64,000 bases of DNA from Paraglaciecola algarum (GTDB taxonomy: Bacteria > Pseudomonadota > Gammaproteobacteria > Enterobacterales > Alteromonadaceae). Shown here piece by piece: positions 9,645-20,058 of this stretch. The first letter of the stretch is position 1, and the number at the start of each line of letters is the position of its first letter. The translations under genes and the position numbers were made by a program. Under the pieces are notes generated by a model. That model was not told the DNA's origin, did not search any database, and saw only the letters and a program-made list of their open reading frames with translations. The stretch covers positions 62,001 through 126,000 of the forward strand of contig NZ_JAKGAS010000009.1 of the NCBI RefSeq assembly GCF_021532655.1, given 5' to 3'.

Positions 9645-12600
9645 TTATTGAATGGTTAAATCATCCAAAGTAATAGTTGCATCACTTTCACTACGAATAG
9701 TGATAAAAGATGTTTGTGATGCACTTAACCCATCCACCACATAAGTTTGCCCAGGTACCAATTCACTCAAAGCGATTGAATGGAATTTAGACGAACCGCC
9801 GTGAATCGAATTACTGCTACCAGAGGTATTGTTATCTACATAGATTTGGAAGTTTTTATCCGTATTACCTGCCACACTCACCACTTTAAACGATACTTGA
9901 TAAGCACCACTTAAATCAAATACACCAGTAGTGTTAGTATCTGCATCAGTAGTAGATACCGAGCCAGTGGTATTACCTATACTCACTCTTGCGCCTGTCA
10001 TGGTTAGCTCACCATTTTCAATACTGACCGTCCCGGTTACACGATGGTACATAGGTGTACCATCGCCAGCAGAGCCTGATAAATCACGGTAATTATTGCT
10101 AAAAAATTCATCACTATTACTAGCAGAGAAATTTTCACTATAAGGCAATGTCACATCACTTTGAATAGGATCATCCAGTGGTTCACTTACTTCTACCTCT
10201 GGAATATCCAAGTCACTTTGATCTAGTTTACCCACACCCGCATTAGCTAGTACCTTGTCTTTGACTTCATCCGCTGGATCTAAAGTGTAGTCATATGGAA
10301 CTTGAAAAGTACTAGTAGAACTGCCGTCTTGGCCAGTGGCATCTCCTGAAGCTGGCGTAGACCAAGTTACTCCTACTCCGAAGAAGTTACCAGACTGATT
10401 CCAATATCCAAGATTGTCTGAATAAAATGACACAATAGGGTTTTTAGTATTTTCAAAATAGTTATTTTCAATTAGTAACTCTGCCCCCATTCTTGAGTTA
10501 ATCGCTGTGGAATTAATATTATTGAAATAGTTATTGTACAAGTGACCAAAACCAAACCTAAATAAAGGTACACGAGATTCTAAGTTTTCGAATCTATTAT
10601 GATGGAAGGTAATATTACGGTTCTTGTTTTCATTACTATCGTCATCAGAATGTCCATGTAAAGACGTCTTCCAGCTATCATGTAAATAGTTATAAGAAAT
10701 CGTAATGTTCTCAGCGCCAGATTTCGAATCTAACAAACCATCGTAATAATCTTTCTCCACTTCTAAAGATGAATACAATTCGTTGTGATCAATCCAAATA
10801 TTCGAGGTAGTTGAACCATCATCATCACCTTCAATAGAAATTGCATCTTTACCGCCTGTTAATACTTCATGGATAGTCAGGTTTTGAATAATGATATTGT
10901 TAGCACGGCGTATTTGAATACCAATACCATCCAATTCGCCTTGGTTACCCACACCAATAATAGACACATCATTCATATCTTTTATATCAATTGAGTTACC
11001 TGTATTGCCACTATTGGCATCGGTAATAGTGCCATTAACATAAATCGTTACTGGGCTATTAGCTGATTTTGCATCCGCTAAGGCACTGATTAAATCTAGT
11101 CCGTTATTCACTGTAACTGTCGAACCACCAGCACCACCGGTTATGTCAAAGTTATAACCAGCAAAACCAGTCTCTACGACTACATCAGCAGCTTCTGCTG
11201 GAGCGTCAGGCAAGCTAGGGATCGCCAGTGGTTCTGGACTCCAACCTGCACCACTATTAAAGCTGGCAAATATACCTACACGGCTGGTTAAATCAGTTAC
11301 TTCAGATTCGATTAATTGATAACCACCTTCACGATTAGATACATCTAATAAACTCCCACTCATATCCATGCTGCCATATTCTCTAAAGCCACTAAGTGCA
11401 TCAGAAACAGCTGGGTTAGGAGTTGGAGTTGGATACCAACCACTGGTAATAATATGAGTATCAAATTTATTGTTGATCAGCGTCACATTATCAAATGAGT
11501 CAGTTTTACCTGCCCCGCGAGCAATATAGGTAGAATTTTCAGCTACTGTATTACCTAAAGGTCCTGCCCCATGAGTAAACTCAGAGTTTAAAAATACAAA
11601 GCCAGGATCAGTTAACACTGGAGTACGTGATTGAAGTACATAACCACCATCCACAGGCACATCCGTTGGACCATTTTTAGAATCACCTATGGTACGAATT
11701 TCACTGTCTTCAAATAACGCAGCTACCGGGTAACCCCAGATAAAATCAACATTACCCGCAACCAATGTATTGTAGAACCAAGCGTAGCCCTTGATTAACA
11801 AGGTATCTTGCTCACTAATAAAGTTCATATTATTAGCGATTAGTCTATGACTACTATTGAAGTAAATCGTTTCGGCTTGGTTTGAGTCAGTGTTGTTACG
11901 CACATGAGTATTTTTTATGGTGAAATTATTTAATACCAACATGTCAGCACTTTCTACCAAGAACAATGGACGACCACTTGAACCACCATTTAGGCTCTCA
12001 TAATTTTCATATTGCACTATGGTATTTTCACGACTTTCACCTTGTAAGGTGATGTTGTTTTGGTTACGTAAGAATAATAATTCGTTATAAATACCATCTT
12101 TGATAGAAACTGTTGCTTGCGCATCTTTACCAACATTATTCATAATGTGAGTTAGAGCACCTTGAACCGTTCTAAAATCAGCTTCGCCATCGTCATTAAC
12201 CAAAATATGATTAGTAGATGGGCCAACAAACTTAGTAGTAAACGACCAATCAGACACTTTACCTAGGCCAATAAAGTCTATGCCATTTAACTTAGCACCG
12301 CTAACGACTTTGTCACCTATTACAACATAGTAAGTTTCGCCATATTCTAAGACATCATTTCTGGGGTCAATAACCAAGGTTTTACCATCTTGGGCAATTG
12401 ATAAAGGCGTGTATTTCAATTCACGAGTTTTATCTAACGCTGACAATACATCTAGGTTATAACCAACACGTAACAAGTCCACTAATGAATCATCAGACGA
12501 TTTATAGATATGCACTTCACCGCCACTATCTAAACTGACTTCTGAGTCAAAAGTGATAGTTAAGTTAGTATCAATGTACCCGTCTGTGCTACTCACATCA

Positions 12601-15600
12601 GGTGTGACTAAGCCAGCGATACTGCCGTAATCCATAGTGGGTTGATTAAACCCAGAAGCTACTGAAACTTCGATAGTTCGGATTATATTGGCATCAGATC
12701 CAGAAACGAAAGTGATAGTCGCATCCCCCTCACCCACTGGCATTAACGTCACCATAGTGCCTTCAATAGTTACGTCTACAATATTCTGGTTACTTGAAGT
12801 CACGCTAAAAGTATCTGCTGTCTCACCATCATTTTGGAATGCTGCAATATTGATAACTAATGCGTCGGTAGTTGTTGTTGGATCCCAGCTAGGCTCTTTG
12901 TAATCCAAGGTTAACTGGATAGGCTTAGTACTAGGGTCGCCCACTTTGACATTATCTAACTCGAATGAACGGTTGTTAGTGAAAATACCAATTAAACCTT
13001 TAGCGGTATAAGATGTATCACTCACTGAGCCCATGTTTTCACCGTTTAAATAAACGGTAAGGGCATCATCAATTAACTCAAAACGCACTGTGTACCAAAC
13101 CCCGTCTTCCGTTCCACCTTTTTCACCTAACAACAAAGGTGTTTTGGCTTGGACTGGACGAGAGATAGAGCCCTCTGTACTAATCGCCAGTTCGACGCGA
13201 GTGCTGCTGCTGGCATTTTGCATATTCAAACCACCACCAAACCAGTTGCCTTCACTTAAGTAACGCGCCATTAAGTACAATTGTTTATTAGCAGTAGTGC
13301 TATTTTGACGAGGGCGTATTTCTGCTTCAACATAAAAGTTACCGCTATCTGGCACATTCGCCATAGCAGCATCTGTCGCTACTATTATCTCGCCACCGGC
13401 TCCACCAGCGGTATAACGCATCACATTATTACCATCTTCCAACGTCAGAATATCAAACTCACCTTCAGCTGAAGACGCGCTCGTTGATGCCCATATTTGC
13501 CAGTTGTCTAAGTTACCAGCGGTGAAATCATCACAGAAATACAAATCAGTCGCTTGACCACAGACAGTGTTGTCTTGCTCTAAATATTCAATTCTAAGAT
13601 TATCAATGGTAACAGTAGCACTACCTTCTGTACGAACTTGTAAAAAAGAGTTCTTAGTCGCCAGTAAACCTTCTACTTCAAGTGTTTGACCCACAACTAA
13701 ATCCGCTAAATCAGAAGCGAAAAACTTAGAACTTCCACCTAAATGGGACTTAGAGCTACTAGACGTATTGTTATCAACATAGATCAAGAAGTCCTTAGTC
13801 ATATTGCTGTCTTCGCTAATCGCTACAATATCTACTAACACTTTATAAGGAATAGATAGATCTAACGCACCTTCTGGCGCAACGCCATCTGCGGTGTCGG
13901 TACCAGGATTAGTTTCACCAATAGTAAAACGACTACCACTTAAAGTGAGTTGGTCATCAGCAAATACCATAGCACTGCCACCACCAGTCACATTATATAA
14001 AGGAGCCGATTCATCACTTGGTAATGCTTTGTAGTCTGCTGTAAAGAACTGCTCTGCAGTTGCCCCGTCAAATACCTCATCAACCACAATATTGTTATTG
14101 ATATATTCAATGCGAATGTTATCGATGGTGACGTTAGCATTACTTTCAGTTCTAAACTGTAAGAATGAATTAGCCGTGGCTATTGGGCCTTCTACTTCAA
14201 TGGTTTGCCCCACTACTAAATCAGCCAAATCAGGATGATAAAATTTTGAGTCACCGCCTAAATGAGACTTAGAACTACTTGAAGTGTTGTTATCCAAGTA
14301 AATCAAAAAGTCTTTAGACATGTCGCTGTCTTCGCTAATGGCAATAATATCTACAAAGATTTTGTACGGTTTAGATAAATCAAGTGAGCCTTCAGGTGCC
14401 ACACCTTCGGCAGTGTCTGTACCTGGGTTCGTCTCCCCTAAGGTAAAGCGACTTCCATTTAAGGTTAACTGGTTATCAGCAAATACCATATTACTGCCAC
14501 CACCAGTAATATTAAAGAACGGCGCACTACTATCTGTAGCTAAGGCTTTATATTCTGCGGTAAAGAAGGTTTCGGCAGTAGCCTCGTTAAAGGTTTCCTC
14601 TAACAACAGGTTTTCGTCTAAGTATTCAATTCGTAAATTATTAATAACAACCGTACCACCACTTTCAGTACGTAATTGTATAAACGAATTATTGGTCGCT
14701 ACTAAACCTTCAACTTTAAGGGTTGTTCCAGCAACATGGGTGTTAATTAACTCACTGTAGAATTTAGAAGCACCACCATGAATAGATTTTGAACTACTCG
14801 ATGTGCTGTTATCTACGTAGATTTGGAAGTTATTATCTCCATCTGCGTCGCTTACCGACACAATGTCCATAATAACGTAATAAGGACGAGATAAATCCAA
14901 CACACCTGTTGCAGAGGTATCATCAGCTGTTGTATCTACATCTGGAGTAGAGTGACCAATAGTGAAACGTCCACTATCTAACTCAAGACCATCCGCCACA
15001 ATCGCTACAGAGCCACCGGTTTTAGTGTACAAAGGAATATCTGCGCCACTTGCATCTTTTATCGTTCCATAAGCAGTAGAGAAGATATCTTCTGTCACGC
15101 CCACATAATCAGCAGATGCCGGTAAATCAATACGCGGAATAACCGGTGCTTGCGGCTCTGGTTCTGGCTCGGGCTCAGGTTCTGGTGCATTGTCTGTATC
15201 ATTTGGAATACCGAAACCAGCTACAGTATCTATTACCAAATTATCTATGGTAATAATTCCAGCACTATCAGTACGTATTTGTATAAACGAGTTCTTAACA
15301 AATGGGCTAAGTACTCTTGCTTCTGGATCAAGTACTAATGCGGCAGCTGCTGCAACTGGATCATAAGTATAACTAAAGGTCTCACCTGCAACAAAGTCAG
15401 CATTACTTATGGGTATACTTAAAAATTTAGAAGATCGACCATGAACAGAGTTACTTTCACTGGTTGTATTATTATCAGCGTAGATAGATAAAGAACCAGC
15501 ACCGGCATCACCTCCACCATGTTCAACCACGTCAAAACTAATGGTAAAACCTTGACTTAGATTAAAACGGTGCCCCGCATCGCTGGTACTTTGCACAGTA

Positions 15601-16832
15601 TCGCTGCCAGAGGTAGTCACCGAAGGCGTGTTATTACCAATGCTAAATCGGTCTCCTGTTAGCACTAAAGCATTATTTTCAATAACTAAAGAGCCGCCCG
15701 TTTTAGCATATAATGGATTATCCCCAACTTTTTTATAACCAGAGGTTTGAAATGTATTGGCGTCAGTTGCAAACTCTTCTACCAATTCACGAGTTTCTTC
15801 TGCGGGTAACTCTGCCAAACGAGAGAGTTCTGCTTCAAGTTGAGCATCAGCAAATACAAACGAGTTATTTGCAGCGGTTTCGTTGTCGTCGCATTCTTTA
15901 GCATTTTCAGCCAAACTGGATGAGGCGTCACTTAAGCACAGACCATAAATACCTGTTTCAGTATTAAAAGATCGACCCGTAAACTGAGTAACAATATCGT
16001 CACTACCATCAACCTGCTGAGTTAACACTAAGTGCCGATTACCAAATGAAAATGCATAGCTACCGGTGGCAATTTCAGTTTCGCCATCAAGTTGAGAAAA
16101 TTGTCCATTTAGCCCAGTATCTGAATCTTCAGGAGTGAACACATAAGTTTCGGTTGTTACCTCTCCAGCTTTTACATAGGCACGTGTTATAACTCCTGAA
16201 AACTTAGTAGGATCAAAGGCATTAGGCTGCTTTAGATTCAGTTCATCATCAACATAATTAACAAAATGTTCAATCGCCGCATCTCTACTGACCACACTTG
16301 TATTAGATGTGCCTGCATTAGGTAACCAAGCTTCAATTTGTGCAGCAAATTCTTCATCACTTTGAGTGAAGAAACTCTCTGTGTCTATTGGCATAACTGC
16401 TGCTGAGGCAGCTTCACTACTGATACTGATGCCGTTTTCTGGATTTCCATCAGCATCTAGTGTTTGTAATAACCTAAGGGTATTCACTACTCTTTGGTTA
16501 AACACAGTGTCTGTACCAAATACCTGTAACGGCGTGACAAAGTTTGCCCCAGCGGTTGAAGGAAAGGTAATTTCTCCAATGGAAAAGGTGATCGAATCCC
16601 CTCTAAAATATTCAAAGTTACCATTTGCATCTGTGGTGCCAGTAATAGCATCAGATACACCACTTGCATCTCTAGAAATGCTATAACTTAGTCCAGCCAC
16701 TGGCGCATCAACAAACTGACCTACAATGGGTGGCAAAGGGTCTTGTTTTACATTGATAGTACTTTCTGCACCACAACCAGCTAATACCAGGGCACTTAGC
16801 ACACTTGCTGTAATTCTATTTTTATAGTTCAT
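9645..16832 (-). CDS. Giant bifunctional pectin methylesterase (CE8) - pectate lyase (PL1)
   Basis: Lipoprotein (signal ending LVLAGC) of 2395 residues. Order of parts: N-terminal beta-rich region (about 30-350); repeat R1 (about 360-540); a Pro-Glu linker; repeats R2 (580-750), R3 (750-915), R4 (915-1090); a LamG-like jelly roll (1100-1300); two Ig-like stretches (1310-1530); a CE8 pectinesterase domain (1540-1830); a PL1 pectate lyase domain (1890-2160); repeat R5 (2235-2395). CE8 catalytic motifs are seen: QDTL and DFIWG (for DFIFG), with YIARGAG where the family has LGRPW. PL1 shows WIDHNELY, DGLLDSKSG and RVPLFRFG. Demethylation would prepare pectate for the attached lyase. GGGAGG lies before the ATG. 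It follows a TBDR gene by 83 bp and is likely in its operon. Confidence 0.93.
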   Translation of the reverse strand: MNYKNRITASVLSALVLAGCGAESTINVKQDPLPPIVGQFVDAPVAGLSYSISRDASGVSDAITGTTDANGNFEYFRGDSITFSIGEITFPSTAGANFVTPLQVFGTDTVFNQRVVNTLRLLQTLDADGNPENGISISSEAASAAVMPIDTESFFTQSDEEFAAQIEAWLPNAGTSNTSVVSRDAAIEHFVNYVDDELNLKQPNAFDPTKFSGVITRAYVKAGEVTTETYVFTPEDSDTGLNGQFSQLDGETEIATGSYAFSFGNRHLVLTQQVDGSDDIVTQFTGRSFNTETGIYGLCLSDASSSLAENAKECDDNETAANNSFVFADAQLEAELSRLAELPAEETRELVEEFATDANTFQTSGYKKVGDNPLYAKTGGSLVIENNALVLTGDRFSIGNNTPSVTTSGSDTVQSTSDAGHRFNLSQGFTISFDVVEHGGGDAGAGSLSIYADNNTTSESNSVHGRSSKFLSIPISNADFVAGETFSYTYDPVAAAAALVLDPEARVLSPFVKNSFIQIRTDSAGIITIDNLVIDTVAGFGIPNDTDNAPEPEPEPEPEPQAPVIPRIDLPASADYVGVTEDIFSTAYGTIKDASGADIPLYTKTGGSVAIVADGLELDSGRFTIGHSTPDVDTTADDTSATGVLDLSRPYYVIMDIVSVSDADGDNNFQIYVDNSTSSSSKSIHGGASKFYSELINTHVAGTTLKVEGLVATNNSFIQLRTESGGTVVINNLRIEYLDENLLLEETFNEATAETFFTAEYKALATDSSAPFFNITGGGSNMVFADNQLTLNGSRFTLGETNPGTDTAEGVAPEGSLDLSKPYKIFVDIIAISEDSDMSKDFLIYLDNNTSSSSKSHLGGDSKFYHPDLADLVVGQTIEVEGPIATANSFLQFRTESNANVTIDNIRIEYINNNIVVDEVFDGATAEQFFTADYKALPSDESAPLYNVTGGGSAMVFADDQLTLSGSRFTIGETNPGTDTADGVAPEGALDLSIPYKVLVDIVAISEDSNMTKDFLIYVDNNTSSSSKSHLGGSSKFFASDLADLVVGQTLEVEGLLATKNSFLQVRTEGSATVTIDNLRIEYLEQDNTVCGQATDLYFCDDFTAGNLDNWQIWASTSASSAEGEFDILTLEDGNNVMRYTAGGAGGEIIVATDAAMANVPDSGNFYVEAEIRPRQNSTTANKQLYLMARYLSEGNWFGGGLNMQNASSSTRVELAISTEGSISRPVQAKTPLLLGEKGGTEDGVWYTVRFELIDDALTVYLNGENMGSVSDTSYTAKGLIGIFTNNRSFELDNVKVGDPSTKPIQLTLDYKEPSWDPTTTTDALVINIAAFQNDGETADTFSVTSSNQNIVDVTIEGTMVTLMPVGEGDATITFVSGSDANIIRTIEVSVASGFNQPTMDYGSIAGLVTPDVSSTDGYIDTNLTITFDSEVSLDSGGEVHIYKSSDDSLVDLLRVGYNLDVLSALDKTRELKYTPLSIAQDGKTLVIDPRNDVLEYGETYYVVIGDKVVSGAKLNGIDFIGLGKVSDWSFTTKFVGPSTNHILVNDDGEADFRTVQGALTHIMNNVGKDAQATVSIKDGIYNELLFLRNQNNITLQGESRENTIVQYENYESLNGGSSGRPLFLVESADMLVLNNFTIKNTHVRNNTDSNQAETIYFNSSHRLIANNMNFISEQDTLLIKGYAWFYNTLVAGNVDFIWGYPVAALFEDSEIRTIGDSKNGPTDVPVDGGYVLQSRTPVLTDPGFVFLNSEFTHGAGPLGNTVAENSTYIARGAGKTDSFDNVTLINNKFDTHIITSGWYPTPTPNPAVSDALSGFREYGSMDMSGSLLDVSNREGGYQLIESEVTDLTSRVGIFASFNSGAGWSPEPLAIPSLPDAPAEAADVVVETGFAGYNFDITGGAGGSTVTVNNGLDLISALADAKSANSPVTIYVNGTITDANSGNTGNSIDIKDMNDVSIIGVGNQGELDGIGIQIRRANNIIIQNLTIHEVLTGGKDAISIEGDDDGSTTSNIWIDHNELYSSLEVEKDYYDGLLDSKSGAENITISYNYLHDSWKTSLHGHSDDDSNENKNRNITFHHNRFENLESRVPLFRFGFGHLYNNYFNNINSTAINSRMGAELLIENNYFENTKNPIVSFYSDNLGYWNQSGNFFGVGVTWSTPASGDATGQDGSSTSTFQVPYDYTLDPADEVKDKVLANAGVGKLDQSDLDIPEVEVSEPLDDPIQSDVTLPYSENFSASNSDEFFSNNYRDLSGSAGDGTPMYHRVTGTVSIENGELTMTGARVSIGNTTGSVSTTDADTNTTGVFDLSGAYQVSFKVVSVAGNTDKNFQIYVDNNTSGSSNSIHGGSSKFHSIALSELVPGQTYVVDGLSASQTSFITIRSESDATITLDDLTIQ
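13570..14605 (-). repeat. Tandem duplicated domain R3-R4 inside the giant pectinase
   Basis: Two adjacent units of about 170 residues (about 510 bp each) are very alike in protein and in DNA, for example DNNTSSSSKSHLGGDSKF and DNNTSSSSKSHLGGSSKF. The protein also carries R1, R2 and R5, which share the same core but are more divergent. High DNA similarity of R3 and R4 suggests a recent duplication. Boundaries are approximate. Confidence 0.8.
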
Positions 16833-16915
16833 ACATCCCTCCCGAGGATGACTGTGTATGTCTACGATTATTATTCATCTTTTAATCGCTAAATTTGTAA
16901 GTCGTTAAATAACAA

Positions 16916-19870
16916 TTAATAAAATTTATAATTCACACCAACTTGGTAAGACGAACCGTAAAACTCACGTTGAAACATGACATTTCCGCCAGACTGTGGG
17001 TTACCTTGTACATACTTAAGATCGACTTCGTCAGTTAAATTAATCGCATCAAAATAAACTGAAAGTTGCTTGTTTAGGTCGTATTTAACCTTCACATCAA
17101 GCGTAGCAATAGCATCAATGTAGCGATCATAAGTTTCATCAGAGGCCACAGCATCTAGTATTTCTGAACGATAGTTACCAATCACCCGTGCAGACCAATC
17201 ATTATTTTCCCAACCCACAGATAAGTTAACTGTGGTATCCGCTTGATTGGGCATACGTACTTTGTCTAGCCGGATCTTTTCATCAACTTTTGCTTCGCTA
17301 TCTAAGAAAGTGGCATTACTTTGAATAAACACACCATTTTCAAAAAACTGGTTGTAACTCAATTCCATGCCTAAAACCGTGGCTTTTTCACCATTTAGGG
17401 TAATATTTATGGAATTCAGTACGAGATCCTGAGGGATGGCAAAAGCAGTCACACGATCGACAGGTAAGGTTAACGGCAAGCTATCTAAACTATCTTTTAG
17501 GCCTACAGCATCATATATAAAGTTGTCGATACTCTTATAGAAGAACGACGCTTCCATAAATAGATCTTCGCTTGGGTACCAACCAATAGAGGTATCAAAA
17601 TTTGTTGAACTCATAGCGACTAAATTAGGATTCCCAACCTTTACAGCATTGTCTGAACCTAATACAAAGCCTTGCAAATCAATGGCACTTGGGCTGGCTA
17701 AGTCGCCAGGATCATCACCACATAAAGATAAATCATTTGGATCACACAAACTAATTCGACTATCGAATTTAGCGAAACCACGAGCTTGGTTGAATGTTGG
17801 ACGAGTGTAACTGGTCCAAAGTGCAGCTCGGACTAAAATATCGTCCGTGGGTTCATATCTTAAATGGGCACTAGGAAAATATTCACTGTAAGTGATTTTC
17901 GCTTCAGGCAATGGAATACTGATATCCAATTCACTTTGTGCGCCAAAATCAAAACTATCATTATTAATCGATAAAAAACCAGTAGAAGAAAACTCAGTGT
18001 GCACGTAACGTAACCCAGTAATTAGGGTTAATTCATCACTCATGGGTAATTCGGCCATGGCATATAGTGCGTAAGTATCTTCATTAATTTGATAATCATC
18101 TCGAGTACTTTCAAAAGAAACGTTGCCGCCAGTAGCTGATTCAGCTAACGGTCCAGCTATGGCAGTAATATATTCAACCTCATCTCTTGTGGGTAACGGA
18201 TAAGTGAAATTCCCAGTCGCAGGAATTTCATTTGCATAAGCTGACAATGGCGACTCTTGAACCGCTATACACTCAGCTACTCCATTACAATCACCATCTT
18301 GTGGAATAAAACTCCAACGATCTTTACCTCGTTCATGCAGACGTTCAGATGTTGTGCCACCGATCTTGATATAACTTAAATGATCAAAATTAAAATTTTG
18401 CCTAAGGTTAACTTTTAGAGATTTAATTTCGTCAATACGAGTACTGTCTTCTAAAAAGATATTATCTAAATCAAAGTTATCGAGAGTCGAAGCATCACCT
18501 CGTACATCTGCACTATTAGCCCCATCAAATACAGCTGGATCTAAGCCAGAAATACTCGCCGCTTCTTCTGGGGTTAACACTCTTGCATTAATACCGTCTT
18601 TAAACCCTTGGCCCAATACAATCAAATCCCGCTCACGAAATTGGGTTCTTCGACCTTCTGGGATCAAGGTTTCAGCTTTTGAATAGGCGTATTCATAATC
18701 AAAGGTAGTGGCATCACCAATAAAGTGTTTACCACCAATACTCATAGTATTAGTAATATTTTCACCCTCTTGGATAAAATACTGATTTTGTAAATCAATA
18801 TCTGTTACGATAAATTCACTGGTAGCCTCATTTACCCAAGCAGTTTCTCCACCACCAATTGCATCGCCATCAGCAAAATCGAATTTTTCCCTCAAGGCAA
18901 TATCATCATCTGTGTATTTTGAATGGTTCAACCTGACATAATATTGGTTATTTTGATCAGGTCTAAATTCTATATTGGCATTGGCTGTGGTTCTTTCACG
19001 GGTAGCATCTTCTAACCGTTTTTCTAATTGACTAGGGGCTAACACCTGATCACCAAAAGGCTCAACCGAGGTAACCGAACCATCAACATAGCCGAGATCG
19101 GCTTGGCGTAAACGCATGGTGAGAGTGTCATGTTGACGACCATCTTCAACATGAGTTTTACGACTTTCAAAACCAGCAGAAAATCCAATACCTAATTTTT
19201 TGTCAAAGAAAAACTCTGTGCCATCAAGGGCAAATTTGGGCGAATGTTGTTTACTCAATTCTTGATAGGAGTTTTGTACCTTAACTTTAAAACTCTCTTT
19301 ACCTTTGTCGTAGGCGGAAATAGCTTTTACATTCACCATGCCACCAATAGAATTTAGGTTAAGATCAGGTGTAAGGGTCTTAAATACTTCAATTGAGCCT
19401 AATGAATCACCTGTGATACCGGCCAAGCCAACCGCTCTATCATCACCGGCCCCGGCCATTTCACCACCGTTCATACTCACCGCAACAAAATTTGGACCTA
19501 AACCACGAATAGACACATGTGTGCCCTCGCCTTCACTACGCTCTAAGGTGACACCCGGTAATCTGCGTAGAGACTCTGCCACGTTTTGATCAACAAAGTT
19601 ACCCAAGTCGTCTGTTGCGATAACAGAACTGTATGAGTCACTAGAGCGCTCCAATGCACGAGCTTTCATATCAGCTAGGTGCACACCTTTGACCTCAATA
19701 ACTTCTGTATCACCACTGTTTTCTTGTTGGTTTTCTGGGCTTTCTTTTTCAACGGCATCTGATGACTCTTTTGAAATACTATTTTCAATAGGTTCAGACT
19801 GTGCCAAAACAGGCAGAGATAACGCTAAAGCGACTGCAGCAGAAATTGCTTTTAATTGCATGCTTTTCAT
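16916..19870 (-). CDS. TonB-dependent receptor, pectin locus
   Basis: Outer-membrane receptor of 984 residues. The signal peptide (ends VLAQ, residue 24) is followed by an acidic spacer, a TonB-box-like VIEVKG (57-62), a plug with VAESLRRLPGVTLERSEGEG and VSIRGLGPNF, and a barrel ending in VGVNYKFY. The gene is transcribed toward the CE8-PL1 gene 83 bp downstream, so receptor and enzyme are probably co-expressed. Its promoter region, shared with the divergent PL1 lyase, contains a perfect ACCGGT palindrome 81 bp from the start. It is likely to import the oligogalacturonides made by those two lyases; the substrate is inferred. Confidence 0.92.
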   Translation of the reverse strand: MKSMQLKAISAAVALALSLPVLAQSEPIENSISKESSDAVEKESPENQQENSGDTEVIEVKGVHLADMKARALERSSDSYSSVIATDDLGNFVDQNVAESLRRLPGVTLERSEGEGTHVSIRGLGPNFVAVSMNGGEMAGAGDDRAVGLAGITGDSLGSIEVFKTLTPDLNLNSIGGMVNVKAISAYDKGKESFKVKVQNSYQELSKQHSPKFALDGTEFFFDKKLGIGFSAGFESRKTHVEDGRQHDTLTMRLRQADLGYVDGSVTSVEPFGDQVLAPSQLEKRLEDATRERTTANANIEFRPDQNNQYYVRLNHSKYTDDDIALREKFDFADGDAIGGGETAWVNEATSEFIVTDIDLQNQYFIQEGENITNTMSIGGKHFIGDATTFDYEYAYSKAETLIPEGRRTQFRERDLIVLGQGFKDGINARVLTPEEAASISGLDPAVFDGANSADVRGDASTLDNFDLDNIFLEDSTRIDEIKSLKVNLRQNFNFDHLSYIKIGGTTSERLHERGKDRWSFIPQDGDCNGVAECIAVQESPLSAYANEIPATGNFTYPLPTRDEVEYITAIAGPLAESATGGNVSFESTRDDYQINEDTYALYAMAELPMSDELTLITGLRYVHTEFSSTGFLSINNDSFDFGAQSELDISIPLPEAKITYSEYFPSAHLRYEPTDDILVRAALWTSYTRPTFNQARGFAKFDSRISLCDPNDLSLCGDDPGDLASPSAIDLQGFVLGSDNAVKVGNPNLVAMSSTNFDTSIGWYPSEDLFMEASFFYKSIDNFIYDAVGLKDSLDSLPLTLPVDRVTAFAIPQDLVLNSINITLNGEKATVLGMELSYNQFFENGVFIQSNATFLDSEAKVDEKIRLDKVRMPNQADTTVNLSVGWENNDWSARVIGNYRSEILDAVASDETYDRYIDAIATLDVKVKYDLNKQLSVYFDAINLTDEVDLKYVQGNPQSGGNVMFQREFYGSSYQVGVNYKFY

Positions 19871-19950
19871 ATTTGCTTCCTATAGGGCGAATATATTTTT
19901 ATATTTTTGATAACGAATTTATGTAACATCGAAGACAACATTTAAAATAT

Positions 19951-19964
19951 TGCCACCGGTGGCA
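19951..19964. promoter_or_regulatory. ACCGGT palindrome in divergent TBDR/PL1 promoter
   Basis: TGCCACCGGTGGCA, a perfect 14-bp palindrome identical to the core of the box at 5166-5181. It is the only such box in this 188-bp divergent gap and lies 81 bp from the TBDR start and 95 bp from the lyase start, so it may serve both directions. Confidence 0.78.
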
Positions 19965-20058
19965 TAAAAAGCTATCATTTTGCTTTCCAGTTTGTCAATA
20001 TATATTTAAATTTGTTAAAACATTTTAACTAATAAGAAAAGAAGACGTTAAATATCCT

